From an uncultured Lewinella sp. (GTDB lineage Bacteria; Bacteroidota; Bacteroidia; Chitinophagales; Saprospiraceae), in NCBI GenBank assembly GCA_938021455.1, contig CALIGP010000236.1, positions 1 to 14,793 on the forward strand: 14,793 bases of DNA, read 5' to 3'. The position numbers and the translations under genes are program-made. Numbering within the stretch: position 1 is the first letter of the stretch; each line of letters opens with the position of its first letter. The notes under the pieces were generated by a model. It searched no databases. It was given only the letters and a program-made list of their open reading frames with translations, and was not told the DNA's origin. Below are positions 1 through 7,700 of this stretch, in pieces.

Positions 1-520
1 AGAGTTTACTCTGGGCGTAGGCTTTCGTGCCGCTATAATTTTTACCCCCCAACTCGCCTTGAAAAGAATCGAAATCCAGCCCGCCTTTGAAGTGCAGCGC
101 ACTACTTACATTTATTACCCGACTACAAAGTCGGCAGCAACGAAGCGCTGGCAGCAATAGCATCGTCAACAAGAAATGCCCCAGGTGATTAACGGCAAAC
201 TGCAGCTCATAGCCGTCTTCTGTCATCTCTAGCGCATCGGTGTATACGCCAGCGTTGTTGATCAATACATCCAGTTTAGGATGCTCGGCCAGAAACTCAT
301 CCGCCGCCGCCCGAATCGAACGGAAGCTGCTCAAATCGAGTGGTAAAGTATCGATCCGGTGATTGCCCGTCTTGCTGGTAATGGCCTGAGCCGTTTGCTG
401 GGCTTTCACCTCGTCGCGGCAAGCGAGTACCAGGTGGGCACCCCGAGCCGCCAGCCGCTCGGCCGTTGCCCGGCCAATGCCGTCGTTTGCTCCAGTAATG
501 AGAATGGTTTTGTCTTCCAT
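1..520 (-). CDS. Short-chain dehydrogenase/reductase (SDR), C-terminus cut by window edge
   Basis: This is the first 173 residues of a classical SDR, an NAD(P)-dependent oxidoreductase with a Rossmann fold; the substrate cannot be predicted. Visible motifs are the cofactor-binding TGANDGIG at residues 9-16, NNAG at 88-91, NHLGHF at 111-116, the NVSS strand carrying the catalytic serine at 137-140, and the catalytic YxxxK (Tyr168, Lys172) just before the edge. The pattern NHLGHF followed by a variable loop and then RVINVSS resembles the retinol-dehydrogenase/WWOX-like branch, whose members usually have around 300 residues, so over 100 residues probably lie outside the window. The ATG at 518-520 was chosen because it places the glycine motif at the usual distance from the N-terminus. 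No clear Shine-Dalgarno is seen, which is common in Bacteroidota. The gene lies 88 nt downstream of mnmG on the same strand and may be read through from it. A DNA palindrome (119-134) lies inside the coding region, over residues 129-134. Confidence 0.9.
   Translation of the reverse strand, partial: MEDKTILITGANDGIGRATAERLAARGAHLVLACRDEVKAQQTAQAITSKTGNHRIDTLPLDLSSFRSIRAAADEFLAEHPKLDVLINNAGVYTDALEMTEDGYELQFAVNHLGHFLLTMLLLPALRCCRLCSRVINVSSALHFKGGLDFDSFQGELGGKNYSGTKAYAQSKL
119..134. repeat. Short perfect hairpin palindrome inside the SDR gene
   Basis: Two 6-bp arms, CCGACT and AGTCGG, flank the 4-nt loop ACAA. The hairpin codes for Cys-Arg-Leu-Cys-Ser-Arg in the variable loop just before the NVSS strand of the SDR. 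This loop is normally rich in Lys, Ala, Ser and Pro, so the Cys-rich run is unusual, although loop length is about normal. It could be a small dispersed palindromic element or chance; only one copy is in the window. Confidence 0.5.
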
Positions 521-547
521 AACCGCTTCAGCACCCTAACACGAAAA

Positions 548-555
548 GGGGGGGG
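548..555. repeat. G8 homopolymer in the mnmG-SDR spacer
   Basis: Eight consecutive G residues on the plus strand (C8 on the transcribed sense of the SDR) lie about 28 nt before the SDR start codon. No other feature is evident in the 88-nt spacer between the two genes. Homopolymers of this length can slip in replication, but this one is outside any reading frame. Confidence 0.6.
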
Positions 556-608
556 AAGGGTTGACTACTTTTCCATAGCTTCTCCAGCAAGCCCTAGAAA
601 AGAGCGGC

Positions 609-2474
609 TTAGCGACCTAAATGAACCAACAAGACACTTACGTCTGCAGGGCTTACGCCAGAAATACGACTGGCCTGACCAATCGTCCGTGGCTTCAGCT
701 CATTGAGCTTCTGTCGAGCTTCCTTACTCAGTGACGTTAGGCTCTCATAGTCGAACGTGTTGTGCAGCCGGATGCCCTCCAGGCGGTTCATTTTGTCTAC
801 CGCCGCTTGCTCCCGCTCGATATAGCCTTCGTACTTCAGCGTCACTTCGGCCAGGTTGATCGTCTCCGCATCATAGGTAGACAGGAAGTCTGCCAGAGCA
901 GGCACCGCAGTCGCTAAGCCCTCAATGCTGACACCCGGGCGAGTAAGTACGGTCAGCAGCTTTACGCCTTGTTTCAGAGGGGTTTCCCCCTTTGCCGTCA
1001 AAAAATCATTAAGCTGATCTGGCGTTACGCTGTGGCTACGAAGCTCCCGCTGAATGGCCTCTACGCCAGCACGCTTGTCGTTGACACGTGTCATGCGTTC
1101 CTCCATATTCCGAACGCCGAGAGCTTCAGCCATTGGGCTCAGTCGCAGGTCCGCGTCATCTTGTCGCAGTAAGATCCGGTACTCTGCCCGACTAGTGAAC
1201 ATTCGGTAAGGCTCGTCGGTCCCCTTGTTAATCAAGTCATCGATCAGCACGCCAATGTAGGCATCACTGCGCTTGAGCACCAAGGGCTCCCGCTCCTGAA
1301 CGGAAAGGGCCGCGTTAAAGCCAGCCATCATGCCCTGGCAACCTGCTTCCTCGTAGCCGGTCGTACCGTTAATCTGGCCGGCAAAGTATAGCCGGGGAAC
1401 GAGCCGGGTCTCCAACGTTGCTTGCAGCTGCGTTGGTGGGAAGAAGTCGTACTCAATGGCGTAGCCAGGGCGGAACATTTTCGCGTTCTCAAATCCGACG
1501 ATCTTACGCAGGGCCTTGTACTGTACATCCTCGGGCAAGCTCGAGCTAAAGCCGTTGACGTAGATCTCACAGGTATTCCTTCCTTCCGGCTCTACGAAGA
1601 GCTGGTGGCGGTCGCGACCGGCGAAGCGGTCGATCTTATCTTCAATACTGGGGCAATAGCGCGGCCCCAGGCCACGGATGCGACCGTTGAACATCGGGCT
1701 GCGGTCAAAGCCCTCCCGCAAAGTATCGTGTACTTCCTGGCTGGTGTAGGTGATGTGACAGGGCATTTGATCCACCAGTGGAGGCGTATCGGTATAGCTA
1801 AAGCGGCTGGGGTTTTCGTCACCGGGTTGCTCTTCCATCTTCGACCAGTCGAGGGAGCGGCCGTCGAGGCGAGCGGGGGTGCCCGTCTTCATGCGTCCAC
1901 TCTCGAAACCAATCTCTTCCAGCTGAGCAGTGAGGCCCGTTGCCGCGCGCTCTCCGGCGCGGCCACCGCCAAACTGCTTCTCGCCAATGTGGATAGTGCC
2001 GTTCAGAAAAGTACCGTTGGTCAATACAACCGAGTGGCCGGGAATCTCCAGGCCAAGGCTGGTGTAGACGCCCTTTGCACGTCCGTCCTTGACGATCACG
2101 CCGGTAATCATCTCCTGCCAAAAATCGACGTTAGGGTGCGCTTCCAACTTCTGCCGCCAGTTGAGAGCGAAGGCCATCCGATCACTCTGGGCGCGGGGGC
2201 TCCACATAGCGGGGCCCTTGCTCTTGTTCAACATGCGGAACTGGACCATCGTCTCGTCCGTGATGATGCCAGAGTATCCGCCCAAGGCATCAATTTCCCG
2301 CACGATCTGCCCCTTACCGACACCGCCCATGGCGGGGTTACAACTCATCTGGGCGATGGTGTTCATGTTCATTGTGCCCAGCAGCACCTTCGCGCCAAGG
2401 TTGGCCGCAGCGATGGCTGCTTCGCAACCGGCGTGGCCAGCACCAACCACGATGACGTCGTAAGTAGGAAACAT
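609..2474 (-). CDS. mnmG: tRNA uridine-5-carboxymethylaminomethyl(34) synthesis enzyme MnmG (GidA)
   Basis: MnmG is the FAD-dependent partner of the GTPase MnmE. Together they install the (carboxymethyl)aminomethyl group on C5 of wobble uridine 34 in certain tRNAs, in the cytoplasm, using a methylene-tetrahydrofolate carbon. The 621-residue product matches the family's usual length of about 620-630. It shows the FAD-binding GAGHAGCE at residues 11-18 and the SCNPAMGGVGKGQ block from residue 44. It also has LNGTIHIGEKQFGGG from 157, GPRYCPSIEDKI at 270-281 with the conserved active-site cysteine (Cys274), and the C-terminal tRNA/MnmE-binding helical domain ending in RTIGQASRISGVSPADV. The ATG at 2472-2474 begins directly at the Rossmann strand, as in homologues. 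It is divergent from the AraC-type gene. No nearby mnmE is present, which is not unusual. The family call is certain. Confidence 0.98.
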   Translation of the reverse strand: MFPTYDVIVVGAGHAGCEAAIAAANLGAKVLLGTMNMNTIAQMSCNPAMGGVGKGQIVREIDALGGYSGIITDETMVQFRMLNKSKGPAMWSPRAQSDRMAFALNWRQKLEAHPNVDFWQEMITGVIVKDGRAKGVYTSLGLEIPGHSVVLTNGTFLNGTIHIGEKQFGGGRAGERAATGLTAQLEEIGFESGRMKTGTPARLDGRSLDWSKMEEQPGDENPSRFSYTDTPPLVDQMPCHITYTSQEVHDTLREGFDRSPMFNGRIRGLGPRYCPSIEDKIDRFAGRDRHQLFVEPEGRNTCEIYVNGFSSSLPEDVQYKALRKIVGFENAKMFRPGYAIEYDFFPPTQLQATLETRLVPRLYFAGQINGTTGYEEAGCQGMMAGFNAALSVQEREPLVLKRSDAYIGVLIDDLINKGTDEPYRMFTSRAEYRILLRQDDADLRLSPMAEALGVRNMEERMTRVNDKRAGVEAIQRELRSHSVTPDQLNDFLTAKGETPLKQGVKLLTVLTRPGVSIEGLATAVPALADFLSTYDAETINLAEVTLKYEGYIEREQAAVDKMNRLEGIRLHNTFDYESLTSLSKEARQKLNELKPRTIGQASRISGVSPADVSVLLVHLGR

Positions 2475-2514
2475 ATTGACTTTGGTTTGGAGGTATTACT
2501 AACGCTTAAAGGAG

Positions 2515-2562
2515 GCGCAAAGTTACGGCGGAATGTAGAAGGAGGAAAGGCGCACTTTGCGC
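2515..2562. repeat. 9-bp inverted repeat upstream of mnmG
   Basis: The arms GCGCAAAGT (2515-2523) and ACTTTGCGC (2554-2562) are perfect reverse complements separated by 30 nt. The left arm covers the candidate -7 element of mnmG. The repeat could be a paired operator in this divergent spacer, or chance. Confidence 0.45.
2518..2525 (-). promoter_or_regulatory. Possible -7 promoter element for mnmG
   Basis: On the minus strand this reads TAACTTTG, an exact match to the Bacteroidota -7 consensus TAnnTTTG, 43 nt upstream of the mnmG start. No TTG is found at the expected 17-23 nt further upstream, so only half of the promoter is supported. The element overlaps the left arm of the inverted repeat at 2515-2562. 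Confidence 0.4.
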
Positions 2563-2580
2563 TGGTTACTCGGCTTATGG

Positions 2581-2592
2581 ACCAGGCCTGGT
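2581..2592. repeat. 12-bp perfect palindrome in the mnmG/AraC divergent spacer
   Basis: ACCAGGCCTGGT is its own reverse complement. It lies about 100 nt before the AraC-family start and about 110 nt before the mnmG start. A dimeric regulator could bind it, but a single copy of a GC-rich 12-mer gives weak support. Confidence 0.3.
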
Positions 2593-2690
2593 AATTCCAG
2601 CAAAGTACTGGGAAACAAAGCCTACGCACAATTACCACTTTTGAACGTTTCGGACTATTTTCATTGCTCTGCCAAACCGACTTTACCCCA

Positions 2691-3578
2691 ATGATCCTCA
2701 TCCCCCAACGCCTCTTCACCGACCCCAACGTCCGCACCCTCATGCGGGATGGCAATAACTGCATCCTGCATAAGAAACTGAGCACTGACCTGATCGGCCG
2801 CGAAGCCTACGTCGCGAACCACGTCGTCAGCATCGTGCTGAGCGGGGAGCAGATTTTGCGAACCTACGAAGAGACAACTATCCGCGTAAAAGCTGGAGAG
2901 ATGGTCTTCCTGCCCCGGGGCGTGTATTACGTGACGGACTTGCGAGCAAAAGGCAGCACCTTTCAAAGTGTACTCTTTTACTTCGACGAAGAAACGATCC
3001 AGCAGTTCCTCGCCGGAGTAACCGTCGGGGAGATCAACCGGACAGCAGCACCCGAATCTTTACGGTTTCCGCAAACGACCGCAGTCTCGACCTTCAGCGA
3101 TGCCCTCCTTGCCGTCTACGGGCAGCAACGCTCGGGCAAGGAATTCCTCCGGCTGAAAACTCTGGAACTGCTCCACCTGATGAATACTACGGTGGGAGAC
3201 CGCGCCTTCGTCGAGTTCCTCTTTCGCCTCACTTTGCCCAAAAAGCGGAACATCAAATCCTTTATGGAGCATAACTACGACAAGCCGCTAAAAGTGGAAG
3301 ATTACGCTTACCTCACGGGGCGATCCCTTAGCAGCTTCCGGCGTGACTTTCGTGACTACTTCGGCACCACCCCCAACAAATGGCTCCGCCAGCAGCGGCT
3401 GCAACAGGCCATTGCCATGCTGGATGCCGGAGAGATGAGCGTCACGGAGCTGTCCTACGCCGTCGGCTACGACAACATCTCCTACTTCATCCGGGAGTTC
3501 CGGAAGGTAACCGGGCTCTCCCCGAAACAATACATGCTGGCACGGCGCAACAATGATCGCCCACCGGCTGACGCATGA
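2691..3578 (+). CDS. AraC family transcriptional regulator
   Basis: This is a 295-residue DNA-binding regulator, the usual AraC-family length. The N-terminal part, up to about residue 180, has a cupin-like AraC ligand/dimerisation pattern, including VVSIVLSGEQILR (from 45), VKAGEMVFLPRGVYY (66-80) and a following Phe/Tyr-rich strand. The C-terminal AraC-type double helix-turn-helix runs from about 187 to 285. HTH1 lies around 200-222 (VEDYAYLTGRSLSSFRRDF). HTH2 lies around 250-272, followed by the hallmark FRKVTGLSPKQY. The ATG at 2691 was preferred over an in-frame TTG at 2664, because ATG is commoner and the alternative adds only nine unconserved residues. The effector is unknown. It sits 76 nt upstream of the oxidoreductase on the same strand and may control it, itself or other genes. 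AraC proteins commonly regulate neighbours, so that link is inference. Confidence 0.93.
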   Translation: MILIPQRLFTDPNVRTLMRDGNNCILHKKLSTDLIGREAYVANHVVSIVLSGEQILRTYEETTIRVKAGEMVFLPRGVYYVTDLRAKGSTFQSVLFYFDEETIQQFLAGVTVGEINRTAAPESLRFPQTTAVSTFSDALLAVYGQQRSGKEFLRLKTLELLHLMNTTVGDRAFVEFLFRLTLPKKRNIKSFMEHNYDKPLKVEDYAYLTGRSLSSFRRDFRDYFGTTPNKWLRQQRLQQAIAMLDAGEMSVTELSYAVGYDNISYFIREFRKVTGLSPKQYMLARRNNDRPPADA

Positions 3579-3654
3579 GTGGCATTGCTGGTGTTTTTGT
3601 GCTAGTTCCTGCTTATGCGGCGAACGTCCTTTGTAGCTCACTAAAAAAAGGAAA

Positions 3655-4515
3655 ATGAAAATCACATTCATCGGCCTAGGCATCATGGGCTCTCGCATGG
3701 CGGCCAATCTTCTCAAAGAAGATATTGACCTGACGATCTGGAATCGCTCGCCCGAAGCAGCGCATATTCCGGAACTGGCAGGAGCTAGTGTAGCCGAAAG
3801 CCTTCCGGGCGCGGTCGCAGGTGCAAAGCTTGTCTTTTCGATGCTCTCTACGCCGGAAGCCGTAGCCTCCTGCTTTTTCGGAAAGACCGGCGCATTAGCC
3901 TCGATGGAGCAAGGAGCCCTTTGGGTCGATTGCACCACCGTCAATCCAAGCTTCAGCCGGGAAGCAGCGGCGCAGGCCGCCGCCGCTGGCATCCGCTTCT
4001 TCGACGCGCCAGTGGCGGGGTCCAAGCCCCAGGCTGCCGGTGCGCAACTCGCCTTCTTTGTTGGTGCGGATCAAAGCACCCTCAGCCCCATTCAGCCTTA
4101 CCTGGAGTTGATGGGCGCAAAGACCATTCCGCTGGGGCAGGTTGGCCAGGGAGCATCCTTCAAGATGCTGGTGAACGTCATGCTGGCCCAATCAATGGTC
4201 ATCTTCTCTGAGTCCGTGCTCCTCGGAGAACAGCTGGGGCTAGACAAAGACTTCCTGCTCAACGTACTCCCCGGTCTGGCCGTCTCTGCACCCTTCACGG
4301 CCTTTAAAGCGGAGGCTATTAGGGAAGACAATTACGACGTCCAGTTTCCACTCGAGTGGATGCTGAAGGATCTTCACCTCGCCACCCTCACCGCTTATGA
4401 GGCGGACAGGCCACTCTATCTCGCCAACCTGACGAAGGATTTATTTGCTGCCGCAAAGGAAAAAGGAATGGGAAGACTGGACTTTTCCGCCATTCACCGC
4501 TCCCTTGCAAATTAA
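3655..4515 (+). CDS. NAD(P)-dependent oxidoreductase, beta-hydroxyacid dehydrogenase family (HIBADH/GlyR-like)
   Basis: This is a 286-residue cytoplasmic enzyme of the 3-hydroxyisobutyrate dehydrogenase / tartronate semialdehyde reductase / glyoxylate-succinic semialdehyde reductase superfamily, whose members oxidise or reduce short beta-hydroxyacids and aldehydes. Residues 1-12 hold the Rossmann motif GLGIMG near the N-terminus. WNRS at 29-32 is the cofactor-specificity loop; Arg31 suggests NADP may be preferred. DAPVAGS at 117-123 is the substrate-binding motif. GQGASFKMLVN at 164-174 carries the catalytic lysine (Lys170) and the following Asn174. MLKDLHLA at 236-243 is the conserved C-terminal helix. 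Length fits the family. The start ATG is preceded by an A-rich AAAAAAAGGAAA, a plausible ribosome binding site. It is probably co-oriented with the AraC gene and ends at the 4543-4576 hairpin. The exact substrate cannot be assigned. Confidence 0.92.
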   Translation: MKITFIGLGIMGSRMAANLLKEDIDLTIWNRSPEAAHIPELAGASVAESLPGAVAGAKLVFSMLSTPEAVASCFFGKTGALASMEQGALWVDCTTVNPSFSREAAAQAAAAGIRFFDAPVAGSKPQAAGAQLAFFVGADQSTLSPIQPYLELMGAKTIPLGQVGQGASFKMLVNVMLAQSMVIFSESVLLGEQLGLDKDFLLNVLPGLAVSAPFTAFKAEAIREDNYDVQFPLEWMLKDLHLATLTAYEADRPLYLANLTKDLFAAAKEKGMGRLDFSAIHRSLAN

Positions 4516-4542
4516 TTTAAAAAAAGTATTGGTTTTAGACGC

Positions 4543-4576
4543 GAACCGCCTGCTTCCGCTTAGGATCAGGCGGTTC
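4543..4576 (+). terminator. Probable transcription terminator after the oxidoreductase
   Basis: A perfect 10-bp stem, GAACCGCCTG (4543-4552) with CAGGCGGTTC (4567-4576), closes a 14-nt loop that can form a small inner TCC/GGA stem. It lies 28 nt after the oxidoreductase stop. Only three T residues follow, so it is a weak intrinsic terminator or a 3'-end stabilising hairpin. Confidence 0.65.
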
Positions 4577-4668
4577 TTTGGGTTCAATCGATTGCAGAAA
4601 TAACCGTCTTCGGCTCGAATCTTTCCTTCTCCCACAAAAGCCGTTAGGAACCGTCTTTCTGAACATAA

Positions 4669-4684
4669 TTTTTGTATACAAAAA
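4669..4684. promoter_or_regulatory. 16-bp perfect palindrome upstream of the GH9 gene, possible operator
   Basis: TTTTTGTATACAAAAA is its own reverse complement and ends 63 nt before the GH9 start codon, where an operator or promoter would be expected. The remaining spacer (4577-4747) is AT-rich and contains imperfect -7-like elements (TATCTTTA at 4687-4694, TCTGTTTG at 4715-4722), but no TTG/TAnnTTTG pair at correct spacing. No regulator is assigned to it. Confidence 0.45.
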
Positions 4685-4747
4685 ACTATCTTTAGTCTTT
4701 ATCTTCCAAACTATTCTGTTTGGTGTAGCTGAAAATGTCCACCTATT

Positions 4748-7700
4748 ATGCAAAAAAAACGCTCCTCTTTCTTCTCAAAACCCATTTTTCCAATACTACT
4801 CTTTTTCCTTTCTTTTTCTACCTTGGTAGCCCAGGAAGTGCTGGAGGATCGGAATTTCATCCGTATAGATCAGTTCGGTTATATGACGGAAGCCAGCAAG
4901 GTGGCCGTCATCGCTCTGGCCATAGACGGATACAACGCTGGCAATGGTTTGGCCATTAACCCCGGCGAAAAAGTGGAGGTCATCAATACCGCCACCAATG
5001 AAATTGCCTATAGCGATTTCGCAAAAATCTGGAACGGCGGCAGCGTAGACGGGTTGAGTGGAGACCGAGGTGCCTGGTTTGACTTTACTGCCTTGAAGGC
5101 AACGGGTGACTACCGCATTCGCCTCACTAAGCTCGACGGCTCGGTGGCAGAAAGCTATGACTTCCGCATCGCGGATGATGTCTACCACGTCGTGCTCCGC
5201 AAAGCCGTCAACTTTTTCTACTACCAGCGTTTCAACCAGGCGAAAACCGCAGAATTTGCCAGCGGAGAACCTTGGACCGACGGCGCCTGGTTCGACCGCC
5301 CCAATCAAGAAAAAGCCGTTAAGGAACTGGACAACCCCTCCAGCACCCGAGACCTGAGTGGCGGCTGGTTTGACGCCGGAGACCCCAACAAGTACGTCAC
5401 TTTTGCCGTAGATGCCGTTCATGCTCTCTTGACAACATATGACAACAACCCTTCCTTTTGGAACACTTTCGATTTGGAGATTCCCGAGTCCAGTAATAAC
5501 ACCCCTGACCTATTAGACGAGATCAAATTCGAGATTGATTGGATCAAGCGCATGCAACTCTACGACCCCAACGAAGCCACGGGAGGCATTATTCAGAAGA
5601 TGGGAATCCTCAACGATGGCGCTTACGTTAGCCCACCCAGCACGGATACCCGGGCTCGTTGGCACAATGGCGTATGCACCAGTTCCTCCATTACGGGTGC
5701 GGGTATGCTGGCGCACGCGGCCTTATCTTACAAACGTGCAGGCATCTGGCCCGAGGAAGTAACCGAACTAACCGACCGAGCCATCAAAGCCTGGAACTAC
5801 TATGAGGAATCTCCTAACAAATCAGAGCGTTGCGACGACGGACGCATCGAGGCCGGAGACGCTGACGGCCCGGGTGACCAGTACGCCACCGAGCACCTGG
5901 CCCTGGCGGCCGCGGCCGCTGTCTACCTCTTCGAGCTAACCGGGGAGCAGAAGTATGATGACTTCGTAAAAGCCAACTTCCGCGAAGCCCGCCCCTGGAA
6001 GGCCACCGATTGGGGCGTCTACCGCGCCCATCAGGGAGAAGCCTTAATGTACTACACCAAGAATCCGAACGCAGACGCTGGTGCTCGCCAGGAGATCCTC
6101 GCAAAAAAAACCGCTCAGGATAAGAGCGAAGGGCCGAACTATAAACTGGCCGAGCGCGACAATCTCTACCGCGCCAAGCCCATCTACTTCAACTGGGGCT
6201 CCAACAGTCTCATCAGCCGGCACGCCTCAGACGTTCAGGACTTCCTGGTGTACAACCTTAAGCCTGACAACCGTGATGCTTACACCGAAAGAGCGCAGAG
6301 CATTATCAATTACCTGCATGGCACCAATCCTTCGGGAATTTGCCATCTCTCCAACATGTACCAATACGGTGGAGACCTCTGCGCCGATGAAATGTGGCAC
6401 AGTTGGTTTCACCTTGGCAGCCGCTTTGACAATATTGATGGTAACAACGTAGGTCCGGCACCCGGATTTATTTCCGGGGGCCCTAACCCGCAAGGACAAG
6501 CATCCATGCCCATCAAGCTTGGCACCCACACTTTCAGCGCCAGAGCCGGTGAGCAACCCGACCAGAAAGCGTTCAGCGTAGACAACAACTGGCAAAATGG
6601 ACCATGGGCCTATAATGAGCCCGCCATCTATTATCAGGCGGCTTACATAAAAGCCTTATCCTTTTTTGCGACGGGGATGGCGCCAGCCGGCAGAACCGGT
6701 CAGGGCTTCGGTTCCATCAACGACTGCTCGGATGCCGAAGCAGATTTCTCGGTTGCCGCAGATGTTGGAGCGAATGGCACGGTAGAAGAAGACACCAACA
6801 CCTCCGGTTCCTCGGGTGGCTCGTCCATTGCACTCTTCGATGCTGGCGATGCTGCAACCGTCAAATTTTTCGTTGCTCAGGCAGGCCGTTTTGACCTGGC
6901 CGTCCGGGTTCGCGTCGGCGAAGCCGTAGGCACCGAGACCAATCTCGCGGATAAGTACACGCTGGCCCTTGACGGCAACGAACAGGCCTACACTTTCGAC
7001 GTAACCTCTGTCTCCGGCTTGGAAGGAGACACCTATTGGGGCGAAATAGTACTGGTCAATGCCTCCCTTAGTACAGGTGAGCACACCCTTACGGTAACAG
7101 CTAATAATGACTGGTTAAAACTGGACCGTGTTTGTTGGAGAGATCCCAATTCTGTGCCCGAGCCGCCTGATACTGGCGGAGACTTCTGCCTGGAGGCCGA
7201 GGCCGCCTTCACCGTTGTGGATGATGCGGGAGAAAATGGTGGCATCCGGGTAGACGACTTCACCCCTGGTGCCAGCGATGGAAAGTATCTCAATATGTTC
7301 GACGTAGGAGACGAGGTATCCATTATTATCGAACTTGATGAAGCAGGCATCACCGACCTCCGCTTCCGGCTACGCGTTGGTGAAGCCAGCGGAACGGAGA
7401 CCAACCTGGCGGACAAATACATCATATCTGTAGATGGCAATACCGTTAGTACCGTTCTAGACGAATCAACCATTTCTGGCCTGGAAGGAGACACTTATTG
7501 GGGGGAGATCGTAGCAGAAGGCCTTGACCTTAGCCTGGGCGACCATACCGTAAACATTCGCTCCAACAACAGCTGGCTGAAGTTCGACCGGCTCTGCGTA
7601 GAGCCTCAAGATGGCGGCGGCAGCGAGATCAGTTTTGACTGTCAGGAAGTAGAGTCCGTCTTCGAAGTCGTTACTGACGTTGGTACCAACAGTACCGTTA

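Noticed and set aside
1422..2594. Long plus-strand open frame (390 codons) antisense to mnmG
   Set aside because: It lies almost wholly opposite a certain mnmG gene, has no recognisable domain, and its composition is that expected from the reverse strand of a GC-rich conserved gene.
3288..4025. Minus-strand open frame (245 codons) across the AraC/oxidoreductase junction
   Set aside because: It overlaps two well-supported plus-strand genes and has low-complexity Ala/Pro/Ser content with no motif.
5900..5930. GC-rich CGGCCGCGGCCG palindrome inside the GH9 gene
   Set aside because: It encodes an ordinary poly-alanine helix segment in the catalytic domain and is explained by Ala codons.
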